Part shown: one piece after another, positions 17,388 to 26,031 of the stretch
Layout: each line of letters begins with the position of its first letter
Position numbering within the stretch: position 1 is the first letter of the stretch
Assembly (NCBI RefSeq): GCF_000018425.1
Contig: NC_010424.1
Coordinates: forward strand, 2,186,501-2,250,500
Direction of reading: 5' to 3'
Origin: Candidatus Desulforudis audaxviator MP104C
GTDB lineage: Bacteria > Bacillota > Desulfotomaculia > Desulfotomaculales > Desulforudaceae
Length of the DNA: 64,000 nt
Notes under the pieces: generated by a model
Databases searched by the model: none
What the model was told of the DNA's origin: nothing
The model's input: the letters and a program-made list of their open reading frames with translations, nothing else
Program-made: the position numbers and the translations under genes

Positions 17388-18125
17388 CTACTGCGGGATC
17401 TTGTCCGGTACCTTGTCGGTAATGTCGGTGTAATGCTCAATGGCGTCTTCCTTCAGGTCAACGTAAAGCTTCCCTTCGCTGTCCAGGCTGGCGTACATCA
17501 CTTCTTCGGACGAGCGCACACCCTGTTTCTCAAGTTCCCGGTACAGCCACTCCTCGTCGAGGTTATTTTGGATCAGGTTCTGCTCGATCACCGTCCCGTC
17601 CACGATCAATTCGGACGGCATTCCCTCGTACCGGGTGGGTAATTGCAGGTCGGCAGGGGTGACCGGGCGTTTCTGCGACTTCAGCTGCACGCTCATTTCC
17701 CCGTTCGGTTCCAGCACCGCGAACTCCACGTCGGCGATGTTGAACACCCCTTTGCTGCGCAGCTGCATCATCAGGTCGTCCAGGTGGTAGCGCATATTGC
17801 GCATCTTGGTCTCCAAGATCTTCCCGTTGTGCACCACGACGGTCGGCTCGTCCTCGAGGATCTTCCGCACCGGGCGGCTTTTCATGGTTGACCATTCCAG
17901 GAACAGGGTCAGGCCGCTGAACACGGCCAGAGCCAGAAAGTAGAAGGATGCCGGAGAACGGATGTCGATGGCCAGGGCGGCCGCGATCGAGCCGATCACG
18001 ATGCCGTTCACAAAGTCGGTCACGGTCAGCTGTCCGATCTGGGACTTGCCGACGAGGCGGGTGATCAGGATCACGGCGATGAAGGCACCCACGGCGCGGA
18101 TAACGATCTCCAGGAAGGGATTCAT
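17388..18125 (-). CDS. DUF421 (YetF-like) membrane protein
   Basis: 245 residues from ATG 18125 (MNPFLEIVIRAVGAFIAVIL) with GGGGGAAG just upstream; the frame is open further but without a start signal. Two or three N-terminal membrane helices (VGKSQIGQLTVTDFVNGIVIG is a DUF421 signature) precede a soluble region with VVHNGKILETKMRNMRYHLD and a duplicated beta-alpha domain (residues about 90-230). Paralogues are common in spore-forming Bacilli and Clostridia; function unknown, some linked to spore or membrane phenotypes. It is divergent from the small ORF at 18262. Confidence 0.88.
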   Translation of the reverse strand: MNPFLEIVIRAVGAFIAVILITRLVGKSQIGQLTVTDFVNGIVIGSIAAALAIDIRSPASFYFLALAVFSGLTLFLEWSTMKSRPVRKILEDEPTVVVHNGKILETKMRNMRYHLDDLMMQLRSKGVFNIADVEFAVLEPNGEMSVQLKSQKRPVTPADLQLPTRYEGMPSELIVDGTVIEQNLIQNNLDEEWLYRELEKQGVRSSEEVMYASLDSEGKLYVDLKEDAIEHYTDITDKVPDKIPQ

Positions 18126-18261
18126 GGTCTTCCCCCCGTCAGGTGTTCGTACCGGCTTAGATTTCCCCACCCCAGCCGCAAAAATGCGGAGCCGCGAAAG
18201 TGCTTTTGCGTTTAACCGGGACCTTTTTATGGGAATAATTGTGAGCAAGGAGGGGTTATTG

Positions 18262-18396
18262 ATGGCCAAAACCCAACTACTGCAGCGTCTCGGGCAGCGG
18301 AAAGAGATGTTCGAGAAGTACCTGAAAGGGTTGAAGATGGCGGAGAAACGCAAATCCCAGCGGGAAAGTCATGCCGGAAACGGCCGCAAGGGCTAA
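18262..18396 (+). CDS. Small basic protein of 44 residues, unknown function
   Basis: A short gene too small for usual cut-offs. ATG 18262 lies seven bases after a strong AAGGAGGGG, and the product is a highly charged, helix-prone peptide starting MAKTQLLQRLGQRKEMFEKY and ending in a basic, Ser/Gly tail. The stop TAA is followed 47 bases later by a very strong terminator. It is the only plus-strand gene in an otherwise minus-strand stretch and is divergent from the DUF421 gene. No family was recognised; nucleic-acid or membrane-surface binding is possible from charge alone. Confidence 0.6.
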   Translation: MAKTQLLQRLGQRKEMFEKYLKGLKMAEKRKSQRESHAGNGRKG

Positions 18397-18433
18397 ATAG
18401 GTAATTTTGCCGTACCCTTTCTAAGGAGACTGA

Positions 18434-18486
18434 AAAAAGAACGGGCCGGGCTCCGTTTTGACGGAACCCGGCCCCTGTTTTTTCGG
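18434..18486. terminator. Bidirectional terminator between the 44-residue ORF and galU
   Basis: A 13-bp stem (GGGCCGGGCTCCG / CGGAACCCGGCCC, one mismatch) at 18443-18474 with T-runs on both sides: CTGTTTTTTC on plus and TTCTTTTTTC on minus. Confidence 0.85.
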
Positions 18487-18493
18487 TCGGAAC

Positions 18494-19354
18494 TCAAACT
18501 TTTCCGCGCAGGTATTCCAGAAACGGCTCGCGCACCTCATCACGCTCCAGGGCGAAATCAACGGTGGCCTTCAGGTAACCAAGGCAGTGGCCGACGTCGT
18601 AACGCCGTCCCTCAAACTGGTAGCCGTAAAGGGGCTGTTCCCGGACCAGCAGGCGCAAGGCGTCAGTGAGCTGAATCTCACCCCCGGCGCCAGGCCTGGT
18701 TTGCTCGATCAGGGGGAAAATACGCGGGTCCAGGACATAGCGCCCCATCACCGCCATCCGGGACGGCGCCTGATCCACCGGCGGCTTTTCCACCAGGTCC
18801 TCCACCGCGAAAAGCCGTGGCCCGGCGGCGCGGCCCTGGATCACCCCGTACTTGCTCACATCTTCGAGCGGCACTTCCTCCAGGGCCACTACACTAGCGC
18901 CGAGCTTGGCGTGCTGCTCCAGCAGTTGCTTCAGGCAGGGCACCGCGCCGCGCACGATGTCGTCCCCCAGCAGCACCGCAAATGGCTCGTCGCCCACAAA
19001 GGCCCGGGCGCACCCCACGGCGTGCCCCAGCCCCAGGGGATGCCGCTGCCGGACGTAGTGGATGTTGCCCATGTCACTGATCCGCCGGACCTCGGCCAAC
19101 TCCGCGGCCTTCCCCTTCGCCGCCAGGTGGGCCTCCAGCTCCGGGGCGTGGTCGAAATGGTCTTCAATGGCCCGTTTGCCGCGTCCGGAAATGATGAGGA
19201 TATCCTCGATGCCCGAGGCCAAAGCCTCTTCGATGATGTACTGGATGGTCGGTTTGTCGATGATCGGGATCATCTCTTTGGGTTGGGACTTGGTGGCGGG
19301 TAGGAACCGGACTCCCAGCCCGGCCGCCGGAATCACTGCCTTCTTTACGCCCAT
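18494..19354 (-). CDS. galU: UTP-glucose-1-phosphate uridylyltransferase
   Basis: 286 residues from ATG 19354, which has GGAGGAG nine bases upstream; the frame is open to 19393. GalU makes UDP-glucose from UTP and glucose-1-phosphate. Motifs: VIPAAGLGVRFLPATKSQPK (nucleotide-binding loop), IDKPTIQYIIEEALASGI, and later PSRMAVMGRYVL and TRPGAGGEIQLTDALR. It acts on the phosphohexomutase product and supplies sugar nucleotides for the wall-polymer genes nearby. A bidirectional terminator follows. Confidence 0.96.
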   Translation of the reverse strand: MGVKKAVIPAAGLGVRFLPATKSQPKEMIPIIDKPTIQYIIEEALASGIEDILIISGRGKRAIEDHFDHAPELEAHLAAKGKAAELAEVRRISDMGNIHYVRQRHPLGLGHAVGCARAFVGDEPFAVLLGDDIVRGAVPCLKQLLEQHAKLGASVVALEEVPLEDVSKYGVIQGRAAGPRLFAVEDLVEKPPVDQAPSRMAVMGRYVLDPRIFPLIEQTRPGAGGEIQLTDALRLLVREQPLYGYQFEGRRYDVGHCLGYLKATVDFALERDEVREPFLEYLRGKV

Positions 19355-19475
19355 TGTGTCACTCCTCCGGTTATGCTGAAAGAACGCAGCCACGGAACTT
19401 CCGGCCGTCCGGAAAGACTATGGTCGTGGCCCTTGTTTTTCTTTCTAAAGGTAAGGATATGCGGTACTGCGGAGT

Positions 19476-19506
19476 TATAAAAGCGCTCTTAGATGTTGGA
19501 GCGCTT
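19476..19506 (-). terminator. Intrinsic terminator overlapping the 3' end of the tagO-type gene
   Basis: AAGCGCTC / GAGCGCTT stem with a 10-base loop, then TTTTATAAC on the minus strand. The upstream arm lies in the last codons of the gene. Confidence 0.75.
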
Positions 19507-20550
19507 GCTGGTTTCGGCTGAGACTTCCGGGCTTGGTTCGTGCGCGCTCCCGAACATCCCGACGCGGTTCGCGGCGGTGAGCAGCAGCACCGCCACAATG
19601 AAGAGCAGCAGCACCGCCTGTTCCGTACTGAGTATGGTAAGCAGCACGGCACTGGCACCGAGCACGACGTTCACCCCGTACATGGTCAGCACCGCGCCCC
19701 GGTGCGTCAGCCCCGCACCCAACAGCCGGTGGTGCAGGTGTCCCTTGTCCGGATAGAAGATCGGCCTGCCGTTCCGGTAGCGCCGCAGGACGGCGAAGGC
19801 GGTGTCGGTGAGCGGAATGCCGAGGATCACAATCGGAATGATCACCGACAGGGCGGTCGGGCCTTTGGTCAGACCCATGATGGCCAGGGCGGCCAGCGTA
19901 AAACCCAGAAACATCGAACCGGTATCGCCCAGGAACACCCGGGCCGGGTGGAAATTGTAGCGCAAGAAGCCCAGGATGGCCCCCGCCAGGATCAGCGTGA
20001 CGGCCACCACCGCCATGTTGCCCACGGTGAAGGCCACCACCGCCAGCGTGAAAGAGGCAATCAGCGCGGTTCCGGCCGCCAGGCCGTCCAACCCGTCGAT
20101 CAGGTTCAACGCGTTGGTCACGGCCACCACCCAGAAAACGGTCAGCGGAATACCCCACCAGCCCAGGTAAATGATCCCGCCCAGCGGGTTGGTCAAAAAT
20201 TCCACGTGGAAACCGAAGGGGATCAGCGCCAGCGCCGCCAGCAACTGCACGGCCAGCTTCAAACGGGGGGAAGCACCCCGCACGTCATCCCACACGCCGA
20301 GGAGCACGATAACGGTGGCCCCGATCAACAGGCCCAAGAGCGGAGTGGTCAGCGGCTGGGTCAACAGTACAACCGCCGTGAACACCAGATAGACCGCCAG
20401 GCCTCCCAGCCGGGGTATGGGACGCTGATGAATCTTACGCTGGTCCGGTTCGTCAACCGCGCCCAGCCGCCGGGCCATCCTGATCACCAGCGGGGTGACG
20501 AACAGGCTCAAGGCGGCGGCCAGCACCAGGAGTAAAGCCAGTTGCACCAA
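19489..20550 (-). CDS. tagO: Undecaprenyl-phosphate N-acetylglucosaminyl 1-phosphate transferase (TagO/WecA type)
   Basis: 353 residues, about ten membrane helices. This family attaches GlcNAc-1-phosphate (or a related sugar) from its UDP form to undecaprenyl phosphate, the first step of teichoic acid or other wall-polymer synthesis. Visible: DEPDQRKIHQRPIPRLGGLA in the first cytoplasmic loop, DDVRGASPRLKL with the catalytic Asp pair, NALNLIDGLDGLAAG, and FLGDTGSMFLGF followed by HLHHRLLGAGLTHRGAV. TTG start at 20550 with GGGAGG five bases upstream and a promoter at 20589-20617. The TagA-type enzyme, LCP ligase and CsaB in the window are the expected later steps. Confidence 0.93.
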   Translation of the reverse strand: MVQLALLLVLAAALSLFVTPLVIRMARRLGAVDEPDQRKIHQRPIPRLGGLAVYLVFTAVVLLTQPLTTPLLGLLIGATVIVLLGVWDDVRGASPRLKLAVQLLAALALIPFGFHVEFLTNPLGGIIYLGWWGIPLTVFWVVAVTNALNLIDGLDGLAAGTALIASFTLAVVAFTVGNMAVVAVTLILAGAILGFLRYNFHPARVFLGDTGSMFLGFTLAALAIMGLTKGPTALSVIIPIVILGIPLTDTAFAVLRRYRNGRPIFYPDKGHLHHRLLGAGLTHRGAVLTMYGVNVVLGASAVLLTILSTEQAVLLLFIVAVLLLTAANRVGMFGSAHEPSPEVSAETSKRSNI

Positions 20551-20588
20551 TCAAACCTCCCAGGTGGGACAAGCACATAGTTACAGCA

Positions 20589-20617
20589 ACTTTACCTGAT
20601 TCTTGATTTATTGACAA
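20589..20617 (-). promoter_or_regulatory. Sigma-A promoter of the tagO-type gene
   Basis: TTGTCA, 17 bases, TAAAGT on the minus strand, about 40 bases upstream of the start. Confidence 0.6.
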
Positions 20618-20694
20618 TGACTGATTGATTAAGTAATCACTTGATAACCGATGGGATCAAAAGCACAAGCCTGTATTCGGACCAAGAAGGCAGA

Positions 20695-21129
20695 TCAGCC
20701 CGGTCGGGCGGCCGCCGCAAACAGCAGTTCCGCTTCGGCGACCCGCTCAGGGCCCACATAGGCCGTACCCCGGCATTTGCCCACCTTACCCCGCAATTGC
20801 AGGATTTCCACTTCCAGGCGCAACACGTCTCCGGGTACTACCTGGCGCCGGAAGCGGGCTTTGTCGATTCCGGCAAACAGGGGCAGTTTGCCACGGTATT
20901 CCTCAAGGCTCAGTACGGTTACGGCCGCCACCTGGGCCAGCGCCTCCACGATCAGAACGCCGGGCATGACCGGGTAGTCCGGGAAATGTCCGGCGAAAAA
21001 CGGCTCGTTCATGGCGACGTTTTTCAGACCAACCGCCCTCTTGCCGGGTTCCAGCTCGACCACGCGGTCCACCAGCAGGAACGGGTAGCGGTGGGGTAGG
21101 AGGGCCATTATCTGCTTGATGTCCAGCAC
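20695..21129 (-). CDS. fabZ: 3-hydroxyacyl-ACP dehydratase FabZ
   Basis: 144 residues from GTG 21129 ([20 protein letters not shown]), with GAGGAGAG four to five bases upstream; the longer frame to 21207 has no start signal. Hot-dog fold dehydratase of fatty acid synthesis, removing water from 3-hydroxyacyl-ACP. Catalytic residues are in [20 protein letters not shown] (His and Glu). The rest of the fatty acid synthesis genes are not in the window. It follows the DUF5693 gene on the same strand and may be in its transcription unit. Confidence 0.94.
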   Translation of the reverse strand: MLDIKQIMALLPHRYPFLLVDRVVELEPGKRAVGLKNVAMNEPFFAGHFPDYPVMPGVLIVEALAQVAAVTVLSLEEYRGKLPLFAGIDKARFRRQVVPGDVLRLEVEILQLRGKVGKCRGTAYVGPERVAEAELLFAAAARPG

Positions 21130-21207
21130 CTTTTCTCTCCTCACTTTCCGGGCAATCACACCGGATGGACTGCTCACATTATTCCCTGGGGGTGGGAAGG
21201 GATACAA

Positions 21208-23175
21208 TTACCCTTCCCCGCCCGTCTCCGACCTCCGACCTCGGGCCTCCAACATCCTTCCCGCCAAGTACCAGGCCGCGATCAGGGCCAATCCGAGGGC
21301 CACGCCCAGCCACAGCCCGTTGAAAGCCCGGAACGCGGAAACAAAAAGCGGCGTATGCAGGTGGGCAAAGGTGTTTACCAGCGAAATCTGACCGACCAAG
21401 CCCAGGCCGGCGAGCGGCAGGAAGCGGGCGTCCCGGTAGCCGGTAAACAGAAGCAACAGGAGCCAGGGGTGGCCCAGGAGAAACTCCTTGGTCCGGGGCC
21501 GCACCGCCAGCAACTGGTCGAGCGCGGAGCGCAGTTTCAACTCCAGGGACGACACCAGCATCGCGGGCTCGTTCCCGGTGCGCAAGAGGTACACGGCGCC
21601 GGCCGCGGCCACCACCGCGGCGACAGCGGCGTACTTCACCAGTACCGGGCGGCCCAGGAAATCTCGGAAGCGGTCCAGCCAACCCGCACCGTCCCGGGGC
21701 CGGAAGGCCAGGTACGGTATCACCAGCAGGAGCGGCGCGGCGTGGGCCAGCTTCACCCCGGCGAACTGATCCAGTTTGATCATAAACCCGGTGTCCGACA
21801 AAAGACCGACCAGGAAAACGGCGCCCACCAGCGACACGGCCGTAGCCTGGAGGAAGCGGACCAGACTCGCCCCCACCCAGACCCCTTCTTCCCGGACGAC
21901 ACTCACCAGGGCCAGGCTGGGAAAGATGACCGCCCCGGCCAGGGCCGCCAGCTTGGCGGCCTGGTTGACCTCCATGGTGTAGGCCAGGACCAGCCAGGCC
22001 GCGGCCGCCGCGAGCGCCAGGACGGGACTAGGGCACCCGTGCCTAACGGCACGGGTCGGCAGGCCAAGCCGCAGCTTCTCCCACAAAAGCAACCCACCGG
22101 CGACTACGCCCAAGCCGATCAAGGCCACCAGGATCCGTGGCGGCTGCCGGGGAGCAGGGGCCGCCGGCGTGCCGAACGTCAGCCCGGCCGCTTCCAGCCG
22201 GGAGGCGATGTCTTTCAGATAGGCGCTGTTAACCGCCCAGACATCACCGGCGTTATACGCGTCGAAGAAAAACCGCACCAGCAAAACCCGCGCGTTGCGC
22301 TCAACGGCGGCCAAGACGAAGCGGTCGGCCGCCTGCGCCGGCGTGTAGCGCGCCATCTCGTGGGCGGCGATGGTGTGCAGCATCACCTGGCGTGCCGGCA
22401 TCGTTCGGCCGAGTTGTTTCACCCCGGCCTGCGGGAAAAACTCGACGTCGGTAACGGGCACACCCAGCGGCCCCAGTTCCCGGGCCAGGACGTGCACCAG
22501 GCCCGGATACCCGGGTAGGGTCGGGTCGTTGAAGGCCACCGCCGAAAGGCGGGGCATCCCGGCCAGGGTTTCGGCCAGCAGGGTCAGACCCGCGGGGGTG
22601 ACCCCCGGCCAAGTGCGCACTTGGGGAATCACGTTCAGGCCCGCGGCCGCCGCCTGTTCCAGCCCGCGAGCCGGAAATCCGGCCCCCAGCATATCCAGAT
22701 ACACCCCGGGGATAGGCGCGGCAATAACGTAGGGTCCGCCGTCCGGCAAGTAGCTCCGGCTGGACGGGACCTTCATTTCCATCTGGCGGCGCAGACGGTC
22801 AAACACCCGCTCGTCACGGGTCACCAGGTACAGGTGATCCGGCAGGGGCTCGAAGCCCGCACCCGCAAACCAGGGCTCATCCCGGAGTTCCGCGGCGCCG
22901 AACACCGCAAACTCGCCCGCCAGGGCCGCCTGATTCAGAGTAGGTTCGCGGAACAGGACTGCCGTGACTCCCTGCTCCCGCAAATCATCCAGGACCGCCA
23001 CCGGTTCACGGTTCAAAAGCCCCGCCAGCAGCAGTACCTCGTCGTAGACGACCGCCATTTCCACCTGACGGAAATCGCGTTCCGCCTGAACCCGTTGTCC
23101 GGCCAGCCAGAAGGCGGATACCAGGGCGGTGCAAATCACCAGGATCAGGACCCAGCGGTAAACCCTTATAAACAC
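21208..23175 (-). CDS. DUF5693 family membrane protein
   Basis: 655 residues from GTG 23175, with GGAG five bases upstream. N-terminal signal-anchor helix (WVLILVICTALVSAFWLAG), an extracytoplasmic domain of about 300 residues (LLAGLLNREPVAVLDDLREQ, SRSYLPDGGPYVIAAPIPG), then eight to nine C-terminal membrane helices from about residue 350. The family is a recurrent neighbour of csaB in Clostridia and Peptococcaceae and is presumed to act in wall-polymer assembly, but its activity is unknown. Here it lies downstream of the LCP ligase and csaB, consistent with that association. The extracytoplasmic part looks like a divergent TIM-barrel-like fold; this is inference. Confidence 0.85.
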   Translation of the reverse strand: MFIRVYRWVLILVICTALVSAFWLAGQRVQAERDFRQVEMAVVYDEVLLLAGLLNREPVAVLDDLREQGVTAVLFREPTLNQAALAGEFAVFGAAELRDEPWFAGAGFEPLPDHLYLVTRDERVFDRLRRQMEMKVPSSRSYLPDGGPYVIAAPIPGVYLDMLGAGFPARGLEQAAAAGLNVIPQVRTWPGVTPAGLTLLAETLAGMPRLSAVAFNDPTLPGYPGLVHVLARELGPLGVPVTDVEFFPQAGVKQLGRTMPARQVMLHTIAAHEMARYTPAQAADRFVLAAVERNARVLLVRFFFDAYNAGDVWAVNSAYLKDIASRLEAAGLTFGTPAAPAPRQPPRILVALIGLGVVAGGLLLWEKLRLGLPTRAVRHGCPSPVLALAAAAAWLVLAYTMEVNQAAKLAALAGAVIFPSLALVSVVREEGVWVGASLVRFLQATAVSLVGAVFLVGLLSDTGFMIKLDQFAGVKLAHAAPLLLVIPYLAFRPRDGAGWLDRFRDFLGRPVLVKYAAVAAVVAAAGAVYLLRTGNEPAMLVSSLELKLRSALDQLLAVRPRTKEFLLGHPWLLLLLFTGYRDARFLPLAGLGLVGQISLVNTFAHLHTPLFVSAFRAFNGLWLGVALGLALIAAWYLAGRMLEARGRRSETGGEG

Positions 23176-23297
23176 AATAGCTCCGACCTTTAAGCTAAAA
23201 TGCCCGTGCGCTGCACGGCGGCCTCACGAGCGCAAAACCTCATCGGGAAACCGCGGGCGAAAACCGCGGGACAGGTCCGGTCCCCAATTGCACGTGC

Positions 23298-24533
23298 CTA
23301 GCCCGGCGGCGGTGGCGGCACCAACCGATCCAAATCGGAAACGGTACTGTCATTCCCGCTGGGCGATGGCGGGGCCACGGGCCAGGCGGGCGGTTCCATC
23401 GGGTCTTCCGGCGGCGGGGGCAGGGGAACGTTGGAGGAATCACCGCCGCCCTGTCCGTCGGGAGTTACCGCCGGCGAACCGCCGTCTGGTGCAGCCGGTT
23501 GCGGCTCGGTTCGAGCCGGCGGGGCCGGGGCTGAGGCGCTATTTACCGTTGACGACGCCGGTTTCGATGGTTTATAGGCTACGGCCGGAACTTGAGACTC
23601 ATCCAGCCAGTCGGTGATCTCCTCCCCGTTGAGCAGCCGGGCCGCCACCTCTCTGGCCCGGGCCGGGTCGACTGACCAGTAGCTGATCCCGCGGTAGTTC
23701 AGAAAACCACCCGGCAGGGTAGCGGAAACTATTTTCACCCCGTCCAGTTTCCGGGCCAGGGCGGCCCAGCGGAGCATCTCCCGGACGCTCAAGTTCGTGT
23801 CCACGCACTCGTCGATCTTGGGCACCAGTTTGGGCAGCTTCACGATGTTCCGGGGCTTCATCATCTCTTCGGCCAGCGCCTTCAGGAACTTCTGCTGCCG
23901 CTGGGTCCGGGTAATGTCACCCTGGCCGTCCGAACGGTAGCGGACGTATTGCAGCGCCTTATCGCCGTCCAGCCGCTGCACCCCGGCCTGGAGGTCGATC
24001 AGCAGGGGCGGGCTGGCCATCGGGTCGCGGTAGTACATCCGCCGTTCCACGTCGATGGTCACGCCGCCCAAAACATCAACGATGTCCCGGAACCCTTCGA
24101 AGTTGGTCATCACGTAGTAGTCCACCGGCACGCCCAGCAATCCGGACACCACCTTGCGGGCCAGTTCCGGACCGCCGTACACGGTAGCCGAGTTGATCTT
24201 GTCCCAACCGTGCCCCGGGATCTGCACCCGGGTGTCCCGCGGAATAGACAGGATGGCGACCTGTTGTTTTTTGGGATCCGCGCTCACAAACAGAATCGAA
24301 TCGGCCCGGGCTATGGTTTCTCCCTTCTGGGCGTCGATTCCGAGCAGCAAAACATTCATCCGCCCCGGTACAAGGTTGTCCCCCTCTTCCGGATTGCCCC
24401 CACCGTCGGGGAAAAGATAGGGCATCACCAGATACCGGACCCCGCCGTAGCCGGCACCGATGGAGAGGGCCAGGACCAGGACCACGGACACCATAATCCT
24501 CAAATTCCTGCTCAATCTATACCTTCTTGTCAA
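23298..24533 (-). CDS. LytR-CpsA-Psr family wall-polymer ligase
   Basis: About 411 residues. One N-terminal membrane helix (IMVSVVLVLALSIGAGYGG), then the LCP domain: MNVLLLGIDAQKGETIARAD, SIPRDTRVQIPGHGWDKINS, DYYVMTNFEGFRDIVDVLGG, YVRYRSDGQGDITRTQRQQK. The conserved Arg/Asp residues that bind the lipid pyrophosphate are present. The last about 90 residues are a Pro/Ala/Ser-rich extension, probably spanning the wall. These enzymes transfer lipid-linked polymers to peptidoglycan. TTG 24533 is chosen for its GGAG; TTG 24554 has no such site. It is 37 bases from csaB and likely cotranscribed. Confidence 0.92.
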   Translation of the reverse strand: MTRRYRLSRNLRIMVSVVLVLALSIGAGYGGVRYLVMPYLFPDGGGNPEEGDNLVPGRMNVLLLGIDAQKGETIARADSILFVSADPKKQQVAILSIPRDTRVQIPGHGWDKINSATVYGGPELARKVVSGLLGVPVDYYVMTNFEGFRDIVDVLGGVTIDVERRMYYRDPMASPPLLIDLQAGVQRLDGDKALQYVRYRSDGQGDITRTQRQQKFLKALAEEMMKPRNIVKLPKLVPKIDECVDTNLSVREMLRWAALARKLDGVKIVSATLPGGFLNYRGISYWSVDPARAREVAARLLNGEEITDWLDESQVPAVAYKPSKPASSTVNSASAPAPPARTEPQPAAPDGGSPAVTPDGQGGGDSSNVPLPPPPEDPMEPPAWPVAPPSPSGNDSTVSDLDRLVPPPPPG

Positions 24534-24570
24534 GAAAACCGCTTCTCCACACAAAAGATTGCCCTATTTG

Positions 24571-25737
24571 TCACGGTCTCCCACCGGATTCTTCGACATC
24601 CCGGTCCTGTTTACCTGCCCTCGGCAGCAAATCGCAGGCCAGGGCCGGTGTACGTCGGGCCTCCCGCCGCAGGGTCTCCACCCTTGTTCTTATAGTCTTT
24701 TCCAGCGCCTCACGCTGCGCCAGGGCGGCCGCCACGGCGCGGCTCAAGTCCTCCGGGGCCGCCTGGTCGACCCGCACCGCCGCCGGCAGTTCCAACCGGT
24801 CCAGAAAAAGCCGGACCTTGGGGTCGTACGGCAAACCCACCGGCACCACCCCGGCCAGGGCAGCGAACACCAGGAAGTGGAGCCGCATCCCCACCGCCAG
24901 GTCCAGGTGGGTGCAAAGCCCCAGCAGCGCCGCGAAATCAAGACGCTCCTCCACAATCACCGCCGGGGCTTCCATCCGGGCCGCCACCACCCGGCAGGCG
25001 GCGAGGTCCCCCGGGTGGTGAAAGGGCAGGAACACCGTCCGGTAGCCCGCGGCGTTCAGTTCGTCGGCCACCCGGGCCAGCGCCCCCGCGTAGTCCCCGG
25101 CCCCGGACCAGGGCCGGACCGAAAAACCGGCCACCCGGCCGTCCCGCACCCCGGCCGCCGCCAACAGCTCCCGGCCCCGCGCGCGCCAACCGGACTCGGG
25201 CTCCAGGCCGAGCACCGGGTCGGCGGTGACTTCCACCGGGGGCCGCCGGACCCCTAGCGCCCAAAGCAGGTCCCGGGACTGCACGTCGCGGACGGTCACC
25301 GCCTGGACGCGGTTCAAAACGGCGCGGGTCAGGAACCGTCCCGTGCGGGTTTCAAGGGGACCGATCCCCTGCGCGTAGATGAAAACCGGCCGCCCCAGCA
25401 GCCGGGCCAGCGCAATCAGGCCCAGGTAGTACTGCAGGCTCGCCAGGCTGGTCACGTCCTGAATAAGCCCGCCCCCGCCGCTGATAAACAGGTCGCAGGC
25501 CCGCAGGGCACCCAAGACGGTGCGCGGGTCGGTGCGGGACACGGCCCGCACCCCGTAGGCCCCGGCCGTGTGCTCCGGGTCGGCCGACAGCACGGTGATG
25601 TCGATCCCGGGCCGACACGACTCAAGGCCGCGGATCAAGGCGTACAGGATCGCCTCGTCGCCGGCGTTTTGAAACCCGTAATACCCGGAGACCAGGACCC
25701 GGAGGCGGCGGCGGTCTCCGGCAGGCCCGTATTTCAA
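24571..25737 (-). CDS. csaB: Polysaccharide pyruvyl transferase CsaB
   Basis: 388 residues. Family sequence includes VSGYYGFQNAGDEAILYALI near the N-terminus, SGGGGLIQDVTSLASLQYYL and FIYAQGIGPLETRTGR, and later SVRPWSGAGDYAG and VGMRLHFLVFAALAGVVPVG. CsaB adds a pyruvyl ketal to the secondary cell wall polymer, the ligand that SLH domains bind; three SLH proteins in this window are the likely clients. TTG start at 25737 with GGAGGGAG nine bases upstream. It heads the csaB-LCP-DUF5693 group and is preceded by a short ORF with a promoter. Confidence 0.93.
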   Translation of the reverse strand: MKYGPAGDRRRLRVLVSGYYGFQNAGDEAILYALIRGLESCRPGIDITVLSADPEHTAGAYGVRAVSRTDPRTVLGALRACDLFISGGGGLIQDVTSLASLQYYLGLIALARLLGRPVFIYAQGIGPLETRTGRFLTRAVLNRVQAVTVRDVQSRDLLWALGVRRPPVEVTADPVLGLEPESGWRARGRELLAAAGVRDGRVAGFSVRPWSGAGDYAGALARVADELNAAGYRTVFLPFHHPGDLAACRVVAARMEAPAVIVEERLDFAALLGLCTHLDLAVGMRLHFLVFAALAGVVPVGLPYDPKVRLFLDRLELPAAVRVDQAAPEDLSRAVAAALAQREALEKTIRTRVETLRREARRTPALACDLLPRAGKQDRDVEESGGRP

Positions 25738-25825
25738 CGCATTACGCTCCCTCCGGCGGGGATCCCGTCACGCACCAAGCTTCTGCTCCTTAAGACGACG
25801 GAATTCCCCGTCCGGTTTTGTTGTA

Positions 25826-25927
25826 TTAACTGAGTACGGCCCACGGCCCCCCGAGACGGCCTCCAAGTTGGTTCAGGCCCAGGCCGAACCCGTCAAGATA
25901 AGCCTGAACCCGCGCAGGTACCGACAT
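25826..25927 (-). CDS. Possible 33-residue leader peptide upstream of csaB
   Basis: ATG 25927 with GAGGGAG six to seven bases upstream, TAA at 25826, 88 bases before csaB. The product reads MSVPARVQAYLDGFGLGLNQ and continues with a Gly-rich, hydrophobic end. An extended -10 element (TGATACAAT, 25968-25976) lies about 40 bases upstream on the same strand. No family recognised. It may be a leader peptide or a small membrane-associated protein, or just a chance frame. The remainder of 25738-26031 shows nothing else. Confidence 0.4.
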   Translation of the reverse strand: MSVPARVQAYLDGFGLGLNQLGGRLGGPWAVLS

Positions 25928-25967
25928 GCGCACGCTCCCTCTGCAAATCTTCTTGCCTACGATGGAG

Positions 25968-25977
25968 ATTGTATCAT
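25968..25977 (-). promoter_or_regulatory. Extended -10 promoter element upstream of the csaB unit
   Basis: Minus strand TATGATACAAT contains TGnTACAAT, an extended -10. No good -35 was seen, which is tolerated with an extended -10. Confidence 0.45.
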
Positions 25978-26031
25978 ATTTCGCGCCGAACGGGGCAGGG
26001 AATCAGTGGCGCGCTCCCGAACCAAATATTC

